Of a stretch of 64,000 nucleotides of DNA, positions 62,980 to 64,000 are shown piece after piece. Source of the DNA: Actinoplanes sp. NBRC 103695 (lineage in GTDB: Bacteria > Actinomycetota > Actinomycetes > Mycobacteriales > Micromonosporaceae); NCBI RefSeq assembly GCF_030269485.1, contig NZ_BSTL01000006.1, positions 1 to 64,000 of the forward strand, in the 5' to 3' direction. Both the position numbers and the translations under genes were made by a program. Under the pieces are notes generated by a model. It did not search any database and had not been told where the DNA came from. It saw nothing but the letters and a program-made list of their open reading frames with translations. How positions within the stretch are numbered: position 1 is the first letter of the stretch; each line of letters starts with the position of its first letter.

Positions 62980-63484
62980 GTCGGTCCCTTCAGGGGGCAG
63001 AGGTTGCGACCCATTCCGGGGGTTTCGGAGACCGAGACCCGAGTCGCTCGCTTCTGCACACGACCCTAGCAACACGCTACGTAGCGTCAACTGACCAAAG
63101 GGACAACCCGGTGATGTCCGTGCGGTGAACCGGCGACAACCGTATGAGCAGGGGTTATTCACTCGGTCACCAAGATTGACTTGAAGTCCCGCCAGTCACA
63201 TTAGGTAACGGGCATTGGGGGTCAAGATCCCTGTATCGGTCTTCCGGGTACGGATGACCGCAGTCGTGGCGATCGATCATCGGAATGGGACAAGGTAGGT
63301 ATGTCGGAATACTCGGCGTGACCCATGTCACTCGATCGTGCGGTTACAAACTGTGATGTCAGGGTGCAGCTCGGTTATATCGGGCTGTGCCCCCGGCCGG
63401 CCGGGCATCGATGGTTGAATATCACTCACGTTTCTGGACCGCTTAGACTCGTTTCGTGAGTCAGGCACTACCGTGGGTGAGGCG
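62980..63484. other. Divergent promoter region, gene-free
   Basis: About 500 bases without a convincing gene, lower in GC than the surroundings, as expected for promoters. It holds the palindrome at 63074-63087 and a TTGACT at 63176-63181 that could be a plus-strand -35 box, with no clear -10 partner. It serves the glycosyltransferase block on one strand and the zinc-ribbon and sulfotransferase genes on the other. Confidence 0.6.
63074..63087. promoter_or_regulatory. Perfect 14-bp palindrome, probable operator
   Basis: ACGCTACGTAGCGT is perfectly self-complementary and lies 95 bases upstream of the first glycosyltransferase gene (minus strand). The regulator is unknown; none is adjacent. Confidence 0.55.
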
Positions 63485-63628
63485 ATGACGGCGGACAGCG
63501 CTGTGTGTGTTTGTGGTCATCAGAAATCAGCGCATGACCATCTCCGTAAGGGCACCGAGTGCACCTTCTGCGGTTCCGGGAAATGCCCTCGCTTCCGCCG
63601 CAGGCGCTGGTGGCGCCGGGCCGTCTGA
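63485..63628 (+). CDS. 47-residue zinc-ribbon-like protein
   Basis: A small protein starting at the ATG after a GTGAGG site. It begins with CVCGHQKSAHDH and continues with CTFCGSGKCPRF, giving five cysteines and three histidines spaced like a small zinc-binding module, then a very basic Arg/Trp-rich tail. Similar tiny CxCGHxxxxH proteins are, to my knowledge, common in actinobacteria. Role unknown; nucleic-acid binding is plausible. Confidence 0.6.
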   Translation: MTADSAVCVCGHQKSAHDHLRKGTECTFCGSGKCPRFRRRRWWRRAV

Positions 63629-63735
63629 TCTGCGGCGCGACCGGGTCCTCCCACCGCGGACCGATTCGCTAAAGCCTATAAAGCCGGTAGGCTAACTCCC
63701 GCTCGGTGGCCGTCGGCCGCCCGTGAGGAGGACTC

Positions 63736-64000
63736 GTGGCGCTCCCGGACTTCCTGATCGCCGGTGTTCCCAAGGCCGGGACCACGGCTCTGCACGCGGC
63801 CCTCGCACCGCACCCCGACCTGTTCCTGTCCCGGGTCAAGGAGCCGAAGTTCTTCCTCAGCGACGGCCGGCCGCCGGCTGCCGGGGGACCGGGCGACGTG
63901 CAGACCTATCAGGAGCACGTCTGGCGCCGAGCCGACTACGAGGGCCTCTTCGCCGCCGCGCCACCCGGCGCGCTCAAGGGTGAGGCGACTCCCTTCTACC
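63736..64000 (+). CDS. Sulfotransferase, partial at the window edge
   Basis: The first 88 codons of a sulfotransferase from a GTG with GAGGAGG upstream. FLIAGVPKAGTTALHAAL is the 5' phosphosulfate loop that binds PAPS, and KEPKFFLSDG follows as in the Sulfotransfer family. The remainder lies beyond the window. Next to the glycosyltransferase block it suggests sulfation of a surface glycan or glycolipid. Confidence 0.85.
   Translation, partial: MALPDFLIAGVPKAGTTALHAALAPHPDLFLSRVKEPKFFLSDGRPPAAGGPGDVQTYQEHVWRRADYEGLFAAAPPGALKGEATPFY

Noticed and set aside
63176..63204. Sigma-70-type promoter in the divergent region
   Set aside because: A TTGACT is present, but no convincing -10 hexamer lies at 16-19 bases, so I do not annotate it.
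63507..63695. 62-codon plus-strand frame
   Set aside because: Overlaps the zinc-ribbon gene in another frame; no ribosome site and no motif.

Overview
The window is very GC-rich actinobacterial chromosome. GC-biased third codon positions, frequent GTG starts, ATGA/GTGA stop-start overlaps, a CebR-type operator, cutinase, PaaABCDE genes and TetR/LacI regulators suggest a mycelial soil actinomycete. Micromonosporaceae (Actinoplanes-like) is my best guess; this is inference from style and gene content, because no rRNA or other marker gene is present. About 50 protein genes are supported. I saw no tRNA, rRNA, CRISPR array, phage or insertion sequence. The last gene, a sulfotransferase, runs off the right edge.

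Layout. 1-440 is repeat-rich and gene-free. 453-2053 holds a lipoprotein, a VOC-fold protein and a DUF402 protein. 2150-6361 is a tightly overlapped four-gene operon: an MprF/LysX-type lipid aminoacyltransferase-like membrane protein, two paralogous membrane-anchored esterase-like proteins (one without the nucleophile), and an SGNH lipoprotein. 6605-7864 is a secreted CE1 esterase with a cellulose-binding module behind a CebR-like box. 7883-9575 is a histidine phosphatase followed by a deletion scar that fused a headless FAD monooxygenase to the tail of its divergent TetR gene. 9708-12943 is a sugar isomerase/dehydrogenase pair with a divergent LacI repressor and a perfect 14-bp operator. 13096-21123 is an oxidative module: Tat-exported multicopper oxidase, an unknown secreted protein, and a giant secreted heme peroxidase with RTX repeats and FN3 domains.

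21513-31507 is mainly phenylacetate catabolism: PaaK, a TetR regulator, PaaN, thiolase and the PaaABCDE epoxidase. CadD-like and PNPOx-like genes lie to its left. PaaC is swollen by two low-complexity insertions, one of which carries a dispersed repeat also found at 21127. 31642-36907 holds cutinase, a peptidoglycan-binding protein, a trypsin-like protease, a second FAD monooxygenase with a TetR gene, and an APH-fold kinase. 36947-44802 holds a fused asymmetric ABC exporter, two more APH-fold kinases, a metallophosphoesterase, a P-loop kinase and a PNPOx-like protein. 44898-48902 holds a membrane WD40 protein, a VanZ-like protein and two unknowns.

49173-52963 holds a polysaccharide deacetylase translationally coupled to a GH26-like hydrolase, an SDR, a DinB-like protein and two overlapping tiny genes. 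53106-54707 is a fourth APH-fold kinase with a frameshifted HTH regulator. 54841-62979 is folD downstream of a minus-strand surface-glycan block: three GT2 glycosyltransferases, a GT-C-like membrane protein and a DUF1616-like protein. 63485-64000 carries a 47-residue zinc-ribbon protein and the partial sulfotransferase. Many products act at or outside the membrane on plant polymers, cell-surface glycans, lipids or aromatic compounds.
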